Part shown: positions 18,464 to 26,344 of the stretch, one piece after another
Layout: every line of letters starts with the position of its first letter
How positions within the stretch are numbered: position 1 is the stretch's first letter
Assembly: GCA_031280965.1 (NCBI GenBank)
Contig: JAITFZ010000001.1
Coordinates: 27,065 to 91,064, forward strand
Direction of reading: 5' to 3'
DNA length: 64,000 nt
Origin: Oscillospiraceae bacterium
GTDB taxonomy: Bacteria; Bacillota; Clostridia; Oscillospirales; Ruminococcaceae
Notes under the pieces: model-generated
Told to the model about the DNA's origin: nothing
Databases searched by the model: none
The model's input: the letters and a program-made list of their open reading frames with translations, nothing else
Position numbers and translations under genes: made by a program

Positions 18464-18512
18464 GGACAAATATGGAACCTTTGCGCTAATATAGCCGCCG
18501 TTATGTTATAAT
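18464..18512 (+). promoter_or_regulatory. Shared sensor-gene promoter, copy 1
   Basis: The element GGACAAATATGGAACCTT plus TGCG (18464-18485) is followed 21 bp later by an extended -10, TGTTATAAT (hexamer 18507-18512). The same arrangement occurs at four other kinase or sensor genes in this window, each pointing to the downstream gene. No canonical -35 is present, so I infer activator dependence or an extended -10 promoter. Confidence 0.75.
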
Positions 18513-18574
18513 AGCGACAGTTGCAGTATAAAGTAAGCGACTTTTTACGGGCGCTTTATCGGGAGGTAGCCGCT

Positions 18575-20710
18575 ATGATAGCCTTTATACGGAGATACAT
18601 ATTCGACGGAGCGAAAAAAAACTCGGCAGCCCCGATTATCTTCATATTAATCTGCTCGTATTTTATAATAACCACCGTATATACCGCATTGTTTTTCGGC
18701 TCGGCAAAAACATTTTTCGGTGCGAATATGACGTTGGTTCGTTTCAGTCTTAATGCCCTTATGCTCGTAATATACATCGTGCTGGAGCGCCTGCCGCTGA
18801 AAGCTTCCGTCACGGCATTTCTGACCCCTACTTTTATGGCGTTTATAGTTATTGCGGGCGCTGTTCTCTTAGGCGGGGACGTGCTTACTTATACTTATTT
18901 GTGCTGTTCGGCTATGATTTCCCTCACGTATTTCAACAGCCGAAGCATGAAACTGCATATCGTGACCGTAAGCGCGAGCCTGGCGGTTGTTCTTTTTGTG
19001 TTTCAAATAAATATTATGGGCAGTATCTTTACAACCGTTCATAACACTCTGTTTTTCATGGCATTTATCGCGCTTGATGTTTTGGTTCATACTTTCGGAA
19101 CTGCTTATATCAAAACCTTGCAGGAGCTGACAAAAGCTAAGAATGAAGCTGATATTGCAACACGCGCCAAATCCTCTTTCCTTGCCAACATGAGCCATGA
19201 ATTACGTACACCGATGAACGCTATTATCGGTATGACTACCATAGGACTATCCGGCTCGGATATTGAAAGAAAGGATTACAGCCTTAAAAAAATTGACGAC
19301 GCGTCAAAACATCTGCTCGGTGTTATTAACGACATCTTGGACGTATCGAAAATTGAAGCGGGTAAGTTTGAGCTTTCCGAGGTTGAGTTTGATTTTGAAA
19401 AAATGCTTAACCGAAGCGTAAATGTTATCGGCTTCCGCGTTGACGAAAAGAAACAAAAGTTTACCGTATATGTTGATAAGAGTATTCCGCGGCTCTTGGT
19501 CGGCGACGACCAGCGGTTAGCGCAGGTAATAACAAATCTTTTGGGGAACGCGGTTAAATTCACGCCGGAAAACGGTTATGTACACATTAATACATATTTT
19601 TTAGGGGAAGAATCCGGCGTTTGTACAATAAAAATCGCTGTTACCGACACGGGAATCGGCATAAGCCCTGAACAGCAGGAGAAGTTGTTTAAATCATTTC
19701 AGCAGGCAGAAGACAGCACATCGCGGAAATTCGGGGGGACGGGTCTCGGGCTTGTAATTTCCAAAAATATTATTGAAATGATGGGCGGGGAAATTTGGGT
19801 TGAATCCGAGCTTGGAAAAGGTTCTACTTTTGCTTTCACAATAAAAAAGAGACGCGGCGAAATACTCAGGCAAAATGCCGACAATAATATAACGTGGGAA
19901 AGCGTCCGCATTTTAGCCGTTGACGACGATGAGTATATTCTAAAGGATTTCAAGGGAATTGTTGAAGGACTCGGCGCGAAATGCGACACAGCGCTGAACG
20001 CCAAAGACGCGCTCGGTTTTATTGAGCGCGGCATTGAATATGACATTTACTTTATAGACTGGATAATGCCGGAAAAAGACGGCATTGAACTGACAAAAGA
20101 ACTAAAAAGAAAATCGCAGGCGACGAGTAACTCTGTTGTGGTTATGATTTCGTCCGCCGAGTATAGTATAGTCGCAGAAAAAGCGAGAAATGCCGGCGTT
20201 GATAAGTTTTTGCAAAAGCCGTTGCTTCCGTCAACGATTGCGGATTTAATATACGAACATCTAAGCCAGATAAATCAGCAGGCAGAAGAAGAGGACATCG
20301 ATATTTCCGCGCTCTTCAAGGGAAGCTGCGCTTTACTTGCAGAGGACGTTGACATTAATCGTGAAATCGTGACGGCGCTGCTTGAACCTACGCTTTTAGA
20401 AATTGATTACGCAAAAAACGGAAAAGAAGCTGTCGATATGTTCCGCGAGGCACCGGATAAATATAATATTATTCTCATGGATATTCAAATGCCCGAAATG
20501 GACGGTTACGAAGCAACCCGCCAAATCAGGGCACTTGATGTTCCGAAAGCAAAGAAGATTCCGATTGTCGCTATGACTGCCAACGTATTTAAGGAGGATA
20601 TAGATAACTGCCTTGAAGCCGGTATGAACAGCCACGTCGGTAAGCCGCTCGATTTAGACGAGGTGCTTGATAAACTGCGGTTTTATTTATTAACTGAATT
20701 AAAATTCTGA
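18575..20710 (+). CDS. Hybrid histidine kinase, membrane-bound, two receiver domains
   Basis: I chose the ATG with SD GGGAGGT seven bases upstream (711 residues); an in-frame TTG lies 54 bp earlier without an SD. Five or six hydrophobic helices fill residues 18-175 with little extracytoplasmic loop, so it probably senses within the membrane. The DHp domain has [15 protein letters not shown] with the phospho-His at residue 208. The ATPase domain has [16 protein letters not shown] and GGTGLGL. Receiver 1 has Asp in [12 protein letters not shown]; receiver 2 has Asp in [12 protein letters not shown]. It is closely similar over its kinase and receiver parts to the 32428-34608 protein. No DNA-binding output is present, so it must feed a phosphorelay. 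Confidence 0.92.
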   Translation: MIAFIRRYIFDGAKKNSAAPIIFILICSYFIITTVYTALFFGSAKTFFGANMTLVRFSLNALMLVIYIVLERLPLKASVTAFLTPTFMAFIVIAGAVLLGGDVLTYTYLCCSAMISLTYFNSRSMKLHIVTVSASLAVVLFVFQINIMGSIFTTVHNTLFFMAFIALDVLVHTFGTAYIKTLQELTKAKNEADIATRAKSSFLANMSHELRTPMNAIIGMTTIGLSGSDIERKDYSLKKIDDASKHLLGVINDILDVSKIEAGKFELSEVEFDFEKMLNRSVNVIGFRVDEKKQKFTVYVDKSIPRLLVGDDQRLAQVITNLLGNAVKFTPENGYVHINTYFLGEESGVCTIKIAVTDTGIGISPEQQEKLFKSFQQAEDSTSRKFGGTGLGLVISKNIIEMMGGEIWVESELGKGSTFAFTIKKRRGEILRQNADNNITWESVRILAVDDDEYILKDFKGIVEGLGAKCDTALNAKDALGFIERGIEYDIYFIDWIMPEKDGIELTKELKRKSQATSNSVVVMISSAEYSIVAEKARNAGVDKFLQKPLLPSTIADLIYEHLSQINQQAEEEDIDISALFKGSCALLAEDVDINREIVTALLEPTLLEIDYAKNGKEAVDMFREAPDKYNIILMDIQMPEMDGYEATRQIRALDVPKAKKIPIVAMTANVFKEDIDNCLEAGMNSHVGKPLDLDEVLDKLRFYLLTELKF

Positions 20711-20723
20711 TTTACGGTTAAGT

Positions 20724-22436
20724 TCAGCAGTTTTCAAGACCGGGAGCTATTAATCTTAATTTGGCCTGTAAAACGTTTTCCAGAGTTAAAACGACCTCCG
20801 CAAGCCTGCTCACAGAACGGTTAACGGCAATTATTTCATTTGTTGTAAGTCCCGCCATAGTAAGAATCCTTTGTATTTTTTCGCCTTCAGCGTTTAAGAT
20901 ATGGGCTAAAGCCGCTTCCTGTAAAGCAACAGACGATATAATATCTACGAGCGCCCGGCATCTTTCCGTCGGCTCTCCTGTGATTCTGACCTGTACGGCG
21001 TTTGATTCCTCGTTGAATATCAGAGGAACGCCTCCCGAAACGGGCGAATAGCTGTAGGTTATTTCGGCAGTGTTTAACGTGGGATTTTCCGCAGGTATAA
21101 ATTCCGCAAGCACGTCAAAAGTAATGGTAAGAGTTGTGCCGCCCGGAACATTCGGTATAGAGAATCCGTTGTTGGGGTTCAGCCCGGGTTCGGGCGTTCC
21201 GTTTATCCTGACCGTGCCGGGAACAAAGGACAGCCCTGCGGGAATAATATCCGAAAACGCCACGTCTGTTAATGGGAACTGACAGATGTCTGTAAGCCTT
21301 ATCGTATAGGTGAATGTGCTTCCAACAGGCACAGAGGAAACGCTCGCGGACTTTACGGGTACGAATATAGGAACGCTGATTTCCCTTAGTGAAACATCGT
21401 CTATTGAATAATCGTTGCCGATGGCGGCAGGGCCTTCGCTTACGAACTGAATCGTAAGCGATTCGTTATTTCCTGAATAAATAACCGTACCGATTTCTTT
21501 CCATTCGGGTGTGTTCAGATTAACGGGAATCAATGCGCCAAGCATTTCGCTGAAAATAATCCGTCCTTCCGAGTCGTAGATTTGTACTCCCAGCGCAGGG
21601 TCGGCATAGCCGTTAACTTTAAACATGTTAAGTATCCACGAACTGAAAAGATAATAGGTGTTCGGGATTACAAATACCGGCGCCCTAAAGAACACCGAGC
21701 CCGGGTCGTATCCGTTTACAACCATCATTCTGCCGGTTTCATTGCCCGTTGTATGGTCGGCGACCCGCCACCACGCGCCGATAAGATTGCTTTCCGTGAA
21801 GGTCATAATATTTTGTACTGTATAATCGCCGTCCATAGGAACAAATATGTCAGGTTCGGTCAAAACATATTCAAAGTCCGGCGTAACGCCCGGATATGGT
21901 TCTTCGGGCGCGCTTGTGTTCGCGGGCGTTCCTGCGGGGAAGGTGCCGATTGTGCCGTTATCCGCGGCAGTAATAAGATTACCTGCGGTAATGATAACAC
22001 ATTCATCTAATATATTCACAATCGGGGTATATCTGACGGGACCGTTTAATATATAGATATTCGTGATATTAACGCCCTCCACTGTCAATATGCGGGTGTT
22101 CGGCGTTAAGCAGTCTAAGTTTGTAGTACCGGGCGGCGGATTGCTTACAAAGCTTATGGGCGGGGTTACGGCTTCCGGCGCCGAACCGGGTGCCGCCTCC
22201 GTGAAATCTCCCGGCGCCGGCACGGCTCCCGTTACTCCGTAAGCCTCTATGACAAGGTAATTCCCGTTCGGGACATTAATAAACGTAAAGTCGCCGTTCG
22301 CGCCCGTCAGAACGGCAAGCTGTTCTCCTGTCCCGGTATTATGTAAAACAACAGGCACTCCTGTGATGCCCGGCAATCCGTCAGGGTTCGCGGTTCTGTT
22401 CCTGTCGAATAAAAGATAACCAGATATAGTTGCCAT
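20724..22436 (-). CDS. Modular SdrD-B/DUF11 structural protein with NAEGEKIQ C-terminal domain, no signal peptide
   Basis: This 570-residue protein starts directly with a Cna-B/SdrD-B-like domain (ISGYLLFDRNRTANPDGLPGI ... NGDFTFINVPNGNYLVIEAYG). A middle jelly-roll-like domain follows (about 190-355, GRMMVVNGYDPGSVFF ... YSIDDVSL), then a DUF11-type domain (VPVGSTFTYTIRLTD ... TLTITFDVLAEF). It ends in a helical domain of about 65 residues containing ALAHILNAEGEKIQ. Such modules normally belong to exported proteins, yet no signal peptide or anchor is present. It is 16 bp behind a small gene sharing the C-terminal domain. I infer a spore-surface protein assembled by the mother cell. Confidence 0.75.
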   Translation of the reverse strand: MATISGYLLFDRNRTANPDGLPGITGVPVVLHNTGTGEQLAVLTGANGDFTFINVPNGNYLVIEAYGVTGAVPAPGDFTEAAPGSAPEAVTPPISFVSNPPPGTTNLDCLTPNTRILTVEGVNITNIYILNGPVRYTPIVNILDECVIITAGNLITAADNGTIGTFPAGTPANTSAPEEPYPGVTPDFEYVLTEPDIFVPMDGDYTVQNIMTFTESNLIGAWWRVADHTTGNETGRMMVVNGYDPGSVFFRAPVFVIPNTYYLFSSWILNMFKVNGYADPALGVQIYDSEGRIIFSEMLGALIPVNLNTPEWKEIGTVIYSGNNESLTIQFVSEGPAAIGNDYSIDDVSLREISVPIFVPVKSASVSSVPVGSTFTYTIRLTDICQFPLTDVAFSDIIPAGLSFVPGTVRINGTPEPGLNPNNGFSIPNVPGGTTLTITFDVLAEFIPAENPTLNTAEITYSYSPVSGGVPLIFNEESNAVQVRITGEPTERCRALVDIISSVALQEAALAHILNAEGEKIQRILTMAGLTTNEIIAVNRSVSRLAEVVLTLENVLQAKLRLIAPGLENC

Positions 22437-22452
22437 AAATATTTCCTTTCTG

Positions 22453-22767
22453 TTATAGTTTATTATGCAATTCGCTAACCGCTTTCAATTTTGCCAACAT
22501 AGCGTTTTCAAGCTCTATAGCATTTAATATTGTCTTATTAACCGAGTTGTTAACTTCCAAAAGCTCACCGATATTACTTGCGACTCCGACAGCTTTTTGA
22601 ATTTTCTCCCCCTCGGCATTAAGGATATGCGCGAGCGCGGCTTCAATAAGAGCCACCGATTCTACAACGTCGCAAATAGCGCATGTGCAGTGTTTCGTGC
22701 GATTTTCACAACAGCAGACGGCAATACAGCGGCACGTATTTTTACAACAACAGTTATTTGTATTCAA
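22453..22767 (-). CDS. Small Cys-rich protein with NAEGEKIQ domain
   Basis: This 104-residue protein starts with TTG, supported by SD GTGAGGT six bases upstream. Residues 6-32 hold eleven cysteines (runs CCCKNTCRC, CCC, CTCAIC). The remainder is the same helical domain as in the flanking genes (ESVALIEAALAHILNAEGEK). There is no signal peptide. It probably crosslinks through disulfides or binds metal, and docks through the shared domain. It forms a two-gene unit with the modular protein downstream. A sigma-K-like promoter lies upstream (22803-22829). Confidence 0.75.
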   Translation of the reverse strand: MNTNNCCCKNTCRCIAVCCCENRTKHCTCAICDVVESVALIEAALAHILNAEGEKIQKAVGVASNIGELLEVNNSVNKTILNAIELENAMLAKLKAVSELHNKL

Positions 22768-22790
22768 CGCTTAACCTCACTTAAATAAAT

Positions 22791-22814
22791 TTGCATATAG
22801 CACATTATATGCAA
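22791..22814. repeat. Perfect inverted repeat upstream of the Cys-rich gene
   Basis: TTGCATATA and TATATGCAA are separated by 6 bp. The right arm overlaps the putative -10 element of the minus-strand gene, so it could be an operator for that promoter or a chance AT-rich palindrome. Confidence 0.4.
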
Positions 22815-22829
22815 ACAGCGGTTAGTGGT
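22803..22829 (-). promoter_or_regulatory. Sigma-K-like promoter of the Cys-rich/modular protein unit
   Basis: On the minus strand AC is followed by 16 bp and CATATAATG. The Bacillus sigma-K consensus is AC, 16-17 bp, CATANNNTA; only the last base differs. The diverging gene has the same arrangement. Confidence 0.5.
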
Positions 22830-22888
22830 TAATATAGCAATTCCATATGAAATGTGGAACCGCTGTCCGCCGCCATTTGCGGCGAGCG

Positions 22889-22915
22889 TTGACGTTTGAT
22901 TCATTCAAATGTCAA
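22889..22915. repeat. Operator-like inverted repeat
   Basis: TTGACGTTTGA and TCAAATGTCAA are 11-bp arms with one mismatch, separated by 5 bp. They are followed 10 bp later by TGCTATAAT, an extended -10 sequence (hexamer 22926-22931). The placement between divergent genes suggests a regulator site. Confidence 0.45.
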
Positions 22916-22933
22916 CAAGATTTGCTATAATTA

Positions 22934-22960
22934 ACAATTAGCGGAGAGTAACATATAATA
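22934..22960 (+). promoter_or_regulatory. Sigma-K-like promoter of the 109-residue NAEGEKIQ protein gene
   Basis: AC (22934-22935), then 16 bp, then CATATAATA (22952-22960), is a full match to AC-N16-CATANNNTA. A vegetative-type extended -10 (TGCTATAAT) lies just upstream and is an alternative. Confidence 0.55.
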
Positions 22961-22962
22961 AA

Positions 22963-22990
22963 ATCAGCGGTTTGAAAACAAGCCGCTGAT
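22963..22990 (+). other. Leader hairpin upstream of the 109-residue gene
   Basis: ATCAGCGG pairs perfectly with CCGCTGAT around a 12-base loop, ending 29 bp before the start codon. It would lie at the very 5' end of the transcript and may stabilise it. Confidence 0.5.
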
Positions 22991-23019
22991 TATTTAACTT
23001 ATGAAAGGATGAATTATTT

Positions 23020-23349
23020 ATGGGTATGCCCGTTATTGAGCAGGGAACCGGTACGAGAGAGCAAGCTATAACCGATATAATTACATCGGTAGCATTGCAG
23101 GAGGCGGCACTGGCGCACATAATGAACGCCGAGGGTGAAAAAATACAGGCTATAGTCGCCACGCCCGGCGTTACGGCTACGGAGCTGCTTGAGCTTAACG
23201 ATTCGGTAAGAGATATGCTAAGCTCAATCGCTGAGCTGGAGGAAGCGCTCTACAGGAAACTAAGTCTGTTTGCGGACGAAATTGCCTCGGGGGGATTGGC
23301 GGCGGCAGGTTTTCCGACCTCAAATTGCAAAGAACGGTTAAAAACATAA
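23020..23349 (+). CDS. Small NAEGEKIQ-domain protein
   Basis: This 109-residue protein is nearly all the helical domain seen at the C-termini of the two divergent neighbours: ITSVALQEAALAHIMNAEGE, then TELLELNDSVRDMLSSIAELEEALYRKL. A short Gly/Ala-rich tail ends near a single Cys. There is no signal peptide or membrane helix. SD AAAGGATG precedes the ATG. It may be a minimal scaffold or adaptor that pairs with the same domain in the larger proteins. I do not recognise a named function. Confidence 0.75.
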   Translation: MGMPVIEQGTGTREQAITDIITSVALQEAALAHIMNAEGEKIQAIVATPGVTATELLELNDSVRDMLSSIAELEEALYRKLSLFADEIASGGLAAAGFPTSNCKERLKT

Positions 23350-23370
23350 GATACATATAATACAATCGGG

Positions 23371-23406
23371 AAGCGGCGGTTTTCATAAATGAAAATCCGC
23401 CGCTTT
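23371..23406 (+). terminator. Bidirectional terminator between convergent genes
   Basis: AAGCGGCGG pairs with CCGCCGCTT. The inner bases TTTTCAT and ATGAAAA extend the stem almost to a 2-base loop, and T5 follows on the plus strand. It sits between the 109-residue gene and the minus-strand kinase. Confidence 0.85.
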
Positions 23407-23420
23407 TTGCTGTTATTACT

Positions 23421-25385
23421 TTAATAAAGGTGTTTTCTCAGTTTTTCATAAACAGCTTCAATTTCTACAGGTTTTCCGAGGTGTCCGTTCATCCCGGCTT
23501 TAATGCACGACTCTACGTCTTCACTTAATACATTGGCGGTCATTGCGATAATCGGAATTTTTTCCGCTCTCGGCAAACCGGACGAACGTATGCTTTTAGT
23601 CGCGCTGTATCCGTCCATTTCCGGCATTTGTATATCCATGAATATAAGCCCGTAATCATTTGAAGCCGCCAAGAATTTTTCATAAGCTTCGCGCCCGTTA
23701 AAAGCAAAGTCTATATCAATTCCGGTATCTTCGAGGAGCGCGGAGATAATCTCGCGGTTTATTTCAACATCCTCCGCGATTAAAATTCTCTTACCCGCGA
23801 ATGTTTCGTCCGCAGACACAGCTTCATCTTTTATATTTATTTCAGCGCCTGTCTGCACGTTTATTTCAAAAATAAATGAAGCCCCCTTACCAAACTCGGA
23901 TTCAACCCTAATCCTGCCGCCCATCATATCAACTATGTGCTTCGATATGGCAAGACCAAGCCCTGTTCCGCCGTATTTGCGCGACCTTCCCCCGTCTGCC
24001 TGTTCAAAGGGTTTAAATAAATTCTTTTGCTGTTCTTCGGATATGCCGATTCCGGTATCTTTAATTATAAAGCAAAGCATACACGAGTCATCCGTTGCGG
24101 TTGTTTTTTCCGCGCTCAATGAAACGGAGCCGTGTTCCGGCGTAAACTTAACCGCATTTGAGAGAATGTTTGTGATAACCTGCGCCAAGCGCTTTTCATC
24201 GGTTTTAATGCTTGCGGGTATATTATCGCTAAGATTTATTGTGAGTTTTTGATTTTTCTTTTCCGCTTGCAGTTGTACAGTTTTTTTAACGGTTTCAAGC
24301 ATGTTTGCGAAATTAAATTCACCGCAGGACAGTTCAAAGTTTTCGGATTCCATTTCCGAAATATCTAAAACATTGTCAATTACTCCCAGCAACTGCTGAG
24401 ATGCTTCGCTTATATTATTAAAACAATATAGCCTGCGCGGGTCGTCGTTCGTCTTTTTACCTATTTCCGACATGCCTATAATCGCGTTCATCGGAGTACG
24501 CATTTCATGGGTCATACGGGCAAGGAAGTCGCTTTTTGCTTTGCTTGCTGCTTCCGCTTCTATGCGCTGTCTTTCGGTGTCGAGCAGAATATTTTTCGTT
24601 TCTGTTATATCCATCAGCGCGCCCGCAATACGGACAGGGTTTCCGTTCTCATCGCGGATGGTTTCACCGGAGTCGCGGAAATACGCATATTCGCCGTCTT
24701 TTTTTAGCGCTCTGCATTCTACGTCATAAGGCGTTTTGCCGGTTGTGTCAAGCAAGTGCTTGTTAAAGGATTCGAGAACGCTGTCTTTATCTTCGGGATG
24801 CAACCGGTTGTTCCAACTGCAACGCAAATTCGGAAAATCATTCTCATCGGAAAAGCCGAGCATACTCCTGAATTCATCCGACCATATAACCTCGTTTTCA
24901 GAATTAACCGCGTTTCCCTGAATAACTTCCATATCCCACAAGCCGATTTTAGTAGCCTGCACCGCAAGTTTTAATTTTGTTATTTGAAGCTCAAGCTTCT
25001 GGTTATAAATCTTACGGCGTTCTTCAAGCTGATTAGCCATAGAATTAAACGCAACCGCAAAATCGCCCATAAAATTCACGCGTTGTTTATAATCGCCGCG
25101 TGCGATTTGCTGTGCCTGCCAGGTCAGATGCTTGAGTGAAGCATGCAAGGCTTTCAAAGGAGCGGCTAATTCATTGCCGGGCGACGGAAGCTTGCCCGCG
25201 AGATTACCTTTTGATAAAGCCTTTGCCAATCCGTTTGCTTCAATCACACATACGGCAAAATACCGGAGACCGTTACCGAGGTCTTGAAAATCTTCGGGTA
25301 AGCTTTCAATATCTAAAACAGCATTTTCAGGTTCATTTATAACATCACTCAAATAATTAAATAAAATATCAGCAACGGACGCCAA
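23421..25385 (-). CDS. Soluble HAMP-PAS hybrid histidine kinase
   Basis: This 654-residue protein starts with TTG (SD AAAGGCGGTG). No membrane helix is visible, yet residues about 75-125 look like a HAMP signalling module (IARGDYKQRVNFMGDFAVAFNSMANQLEERR). A PAS domain follows (about 145-265, RLHPEDK, DGEYAYFRDSGETI). The DHp is [15 protein letters not shown] (His near 294), then the ATPase domain (LSNAVKFT, GGTGLGLAIS) and one receiver ([12 protein letters not shown]). It is 38 bp downstream of a V4R-domain gene, which may provide its input signal. Cytoplasmic HAMP-PAS kinases usually relay signals from partner proteins. Confidence 0.9.
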   Translation of the reverse strand: MASVADILFNYLSDVINEPENAVLDIESLPEDFQDLGNGLRYFAVCVIEANGLAKALSKGNLAGKLPSPGNELAAPLKALHASLKHLTWQAQQIARGDYKQRVNFMGDFAVAFNSMANQLEERRKIYNQKLELQITKLKLAVQATKIGLWDMEVIQGNAVNSENEVIWSDEFRSMLGFSDENDFPNLRCSWNNRLHPEDKDSVLESFNKHLLDTTGKTPYDVECRALKKDGEYAYFRDSGETIRDENGNPVRIAGALMDITETKNILLDTERQRIEAEAASKAKSDFLARMTHEMRTPMNAIIGMSEIGKKTNDDPRRLYCFNNISEASQQLLGVIDNVLDISEMESENFELSCGEFNFANMLETVKKTVQLQAEKKNQKLTINLSDNIPASIKTDEKRLAQVITNILSNAVKFTPEHGSVSLSAEKTTATDDSCMLCFIIKDTGIGISEEQQKNLFKPFEQADGGRSRKYGGTGLGLAISKHIVDMMGGRIRVESEFGKGASFIFEINVQTGAEINIKDEAVSADETFAGKRILIAEDVEINREIISALLEDTGIDIDFAFNGREAYEKFLAASNDYGLIFMDIQMPEMDGYSATKSIRSSGLPRAEKIPIIAMTANVLSEDVESCIKAGMNGHLGKPVEIEAVYEKLRKHLY

Positions 25386-25423
25386 CTGTATTCACCGCCT
25401 TTTGTTACCAAGCATGTAGTCTT

Positions 25424-25978
25424 TTACATCTGTTCTTCTTCCATGACCGTTCCGTTAAAACGGCAAACCCTGTCGCCGCTCGCCCAGCAGTCTATTTCAC
25501 AGACATCGTATCTCTTGCCCGTGTAAGCTTCAAGAATGCCGGCAATAAAGCCCTCGTCATAAATACAAACATTTTCATTCGTAATAGGCAATCCGCTGCA
25601 ATCCAAATCCTGCTCTACCGTAAGCACGATGTTCCCGGTACCGGCATCAAAAGTTTCCATACGCAAAATGCCGATTCTTAGTTCTTCTAATGCTTTTTGC
25701 AGGTTAGCTAAAAAAGTATCGAAATCGACTTTTAAGTCCTGCGTGTTTTTTGCGAATTCCATACCCGCCAAAAAGCCGGCGTTGCGAAAATGCTCGTTTG
25801 CCTTTTCAAGACCGTATGCTTTGCTGAGTTCGTCAAGCATGGTATACTGCATCAGGCGGTATACCAGAACCGGCATTTCCTCGCCTAAATCTCCGCGCCC
25901 GTCTTTAATGCCGCCTAACCTGCTCCATGAAAAGTTTTCATGTTTTTCAACTTTTGAAAAGATGTTTTTGAGTTCCAT
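25424..25978 (-). CDS. V4R-domain (4-vinyl-reductase type) sensor protein
   Basis: This is a 184-residue soluble protein. The C-terminal half carries the V4R pattern: CIYDEGFIAGILEAYTGKRYDVCEIDCWASGDRVCRF, with spaced Cys/Gly/Asp residues typical of the family. V4R domains bind small, often aromatic or hydrophobic, ligands and may hold metal through their Cys. The N-terminal half (residues 25-110) is helical. A strong SD (AAGGAGG) precedes the ATG. It lies between the alpha-CTD-like gene and a soluble kinase, so it is probably a ligand-sensing subunit for that kinase. Confidence 0.8.
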   Translation of the reverse strand: MELKNIFSKVEKHENFSWSRLGGIKDGRGDLGEEMPVLVYRLMQYTMLDELSKAYGLEKANEHFRNAGFLAGMEFAKNTQDLKVDFDTFLANLQKALEELRIGILRMETFDAGTGNIVLTVEQDLDCSGLPITNENVCIYDEGFIAGILEAYTGKRYDVCEIDCWASGDRVCRFNGTVMEEEQM

Positions 25979-26055
25979 TTGTAATGCCTCCTTATTATTA
26001 TTTTGGTAATTGCGAAATTATTTTTAGGTGCGCAGCACCCTATAATATAATGTTT

Positions 26056-26286
26056 TTATTTTTTCTCTGATTCATACTTATCCCGCATAAACAACGCCAT
26101 TTCAAGGCATTTATCGCCCAAATTGCGAACACGGGTAAGCCTTTCCACGGAAGCCGCGCACAGGTCGTCCATTGTTTCAATTCCGCCGCGCACCAAAGCG
26201 TTTATTGTACGAACGGTTAATTTATTGTATTCTGTTGAAGGCGCGAATTCCTTGAAATACTCTTTTAGTTTAATTTGTTGTTCCAA
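26056..26286 (-). CDS. Stand-alone RNA polymerase alpha-CTD-like protein
   Basis: This 76-residue protein (TTG start, SD GAGGAAG) matches the C-terminal domain of RpoA: LTVRTINALVRGGIETMDDL ... VRNLGDKCLEM. Against E. coli alpha-CTD the DNA-contacting residues corresponding to R265, N268, G296 and K298 are kept, while K297 is Asp and S299 is Cys. It lacks the assembly domain, so it cannot be a polymerase subunit. It may bind AT-rich UP-like DNA or act as a helix-hairpin-helix adaptor. It lies 77 bp upstream of the V4R and kinase genes. Confidence 0.75.
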   Translation of the reverse strand: MEQQIKLKEYFKEFAPSTEYNKLTVRTINALVRGGIETMDDLCAASVERLTRVRNLGDKCLEMALFMRDKYESEKK

Positions 26287-26344
26287 CGCTCTTACTTCCT
26301 CTCATGAGTTTTAATTATGCATGACACCAACAGTAAACAATTAC

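Noticed and set aside
26027..26039. GGTGCGCAGCACC hairpin as a terminator between the alpha-CTD-like and V4R genes
   Set aside because: The stem is only 5 bp and no T-run follows in the direction of transcription. A similar short palindrome near 12776-12792 also lacks terminator features.
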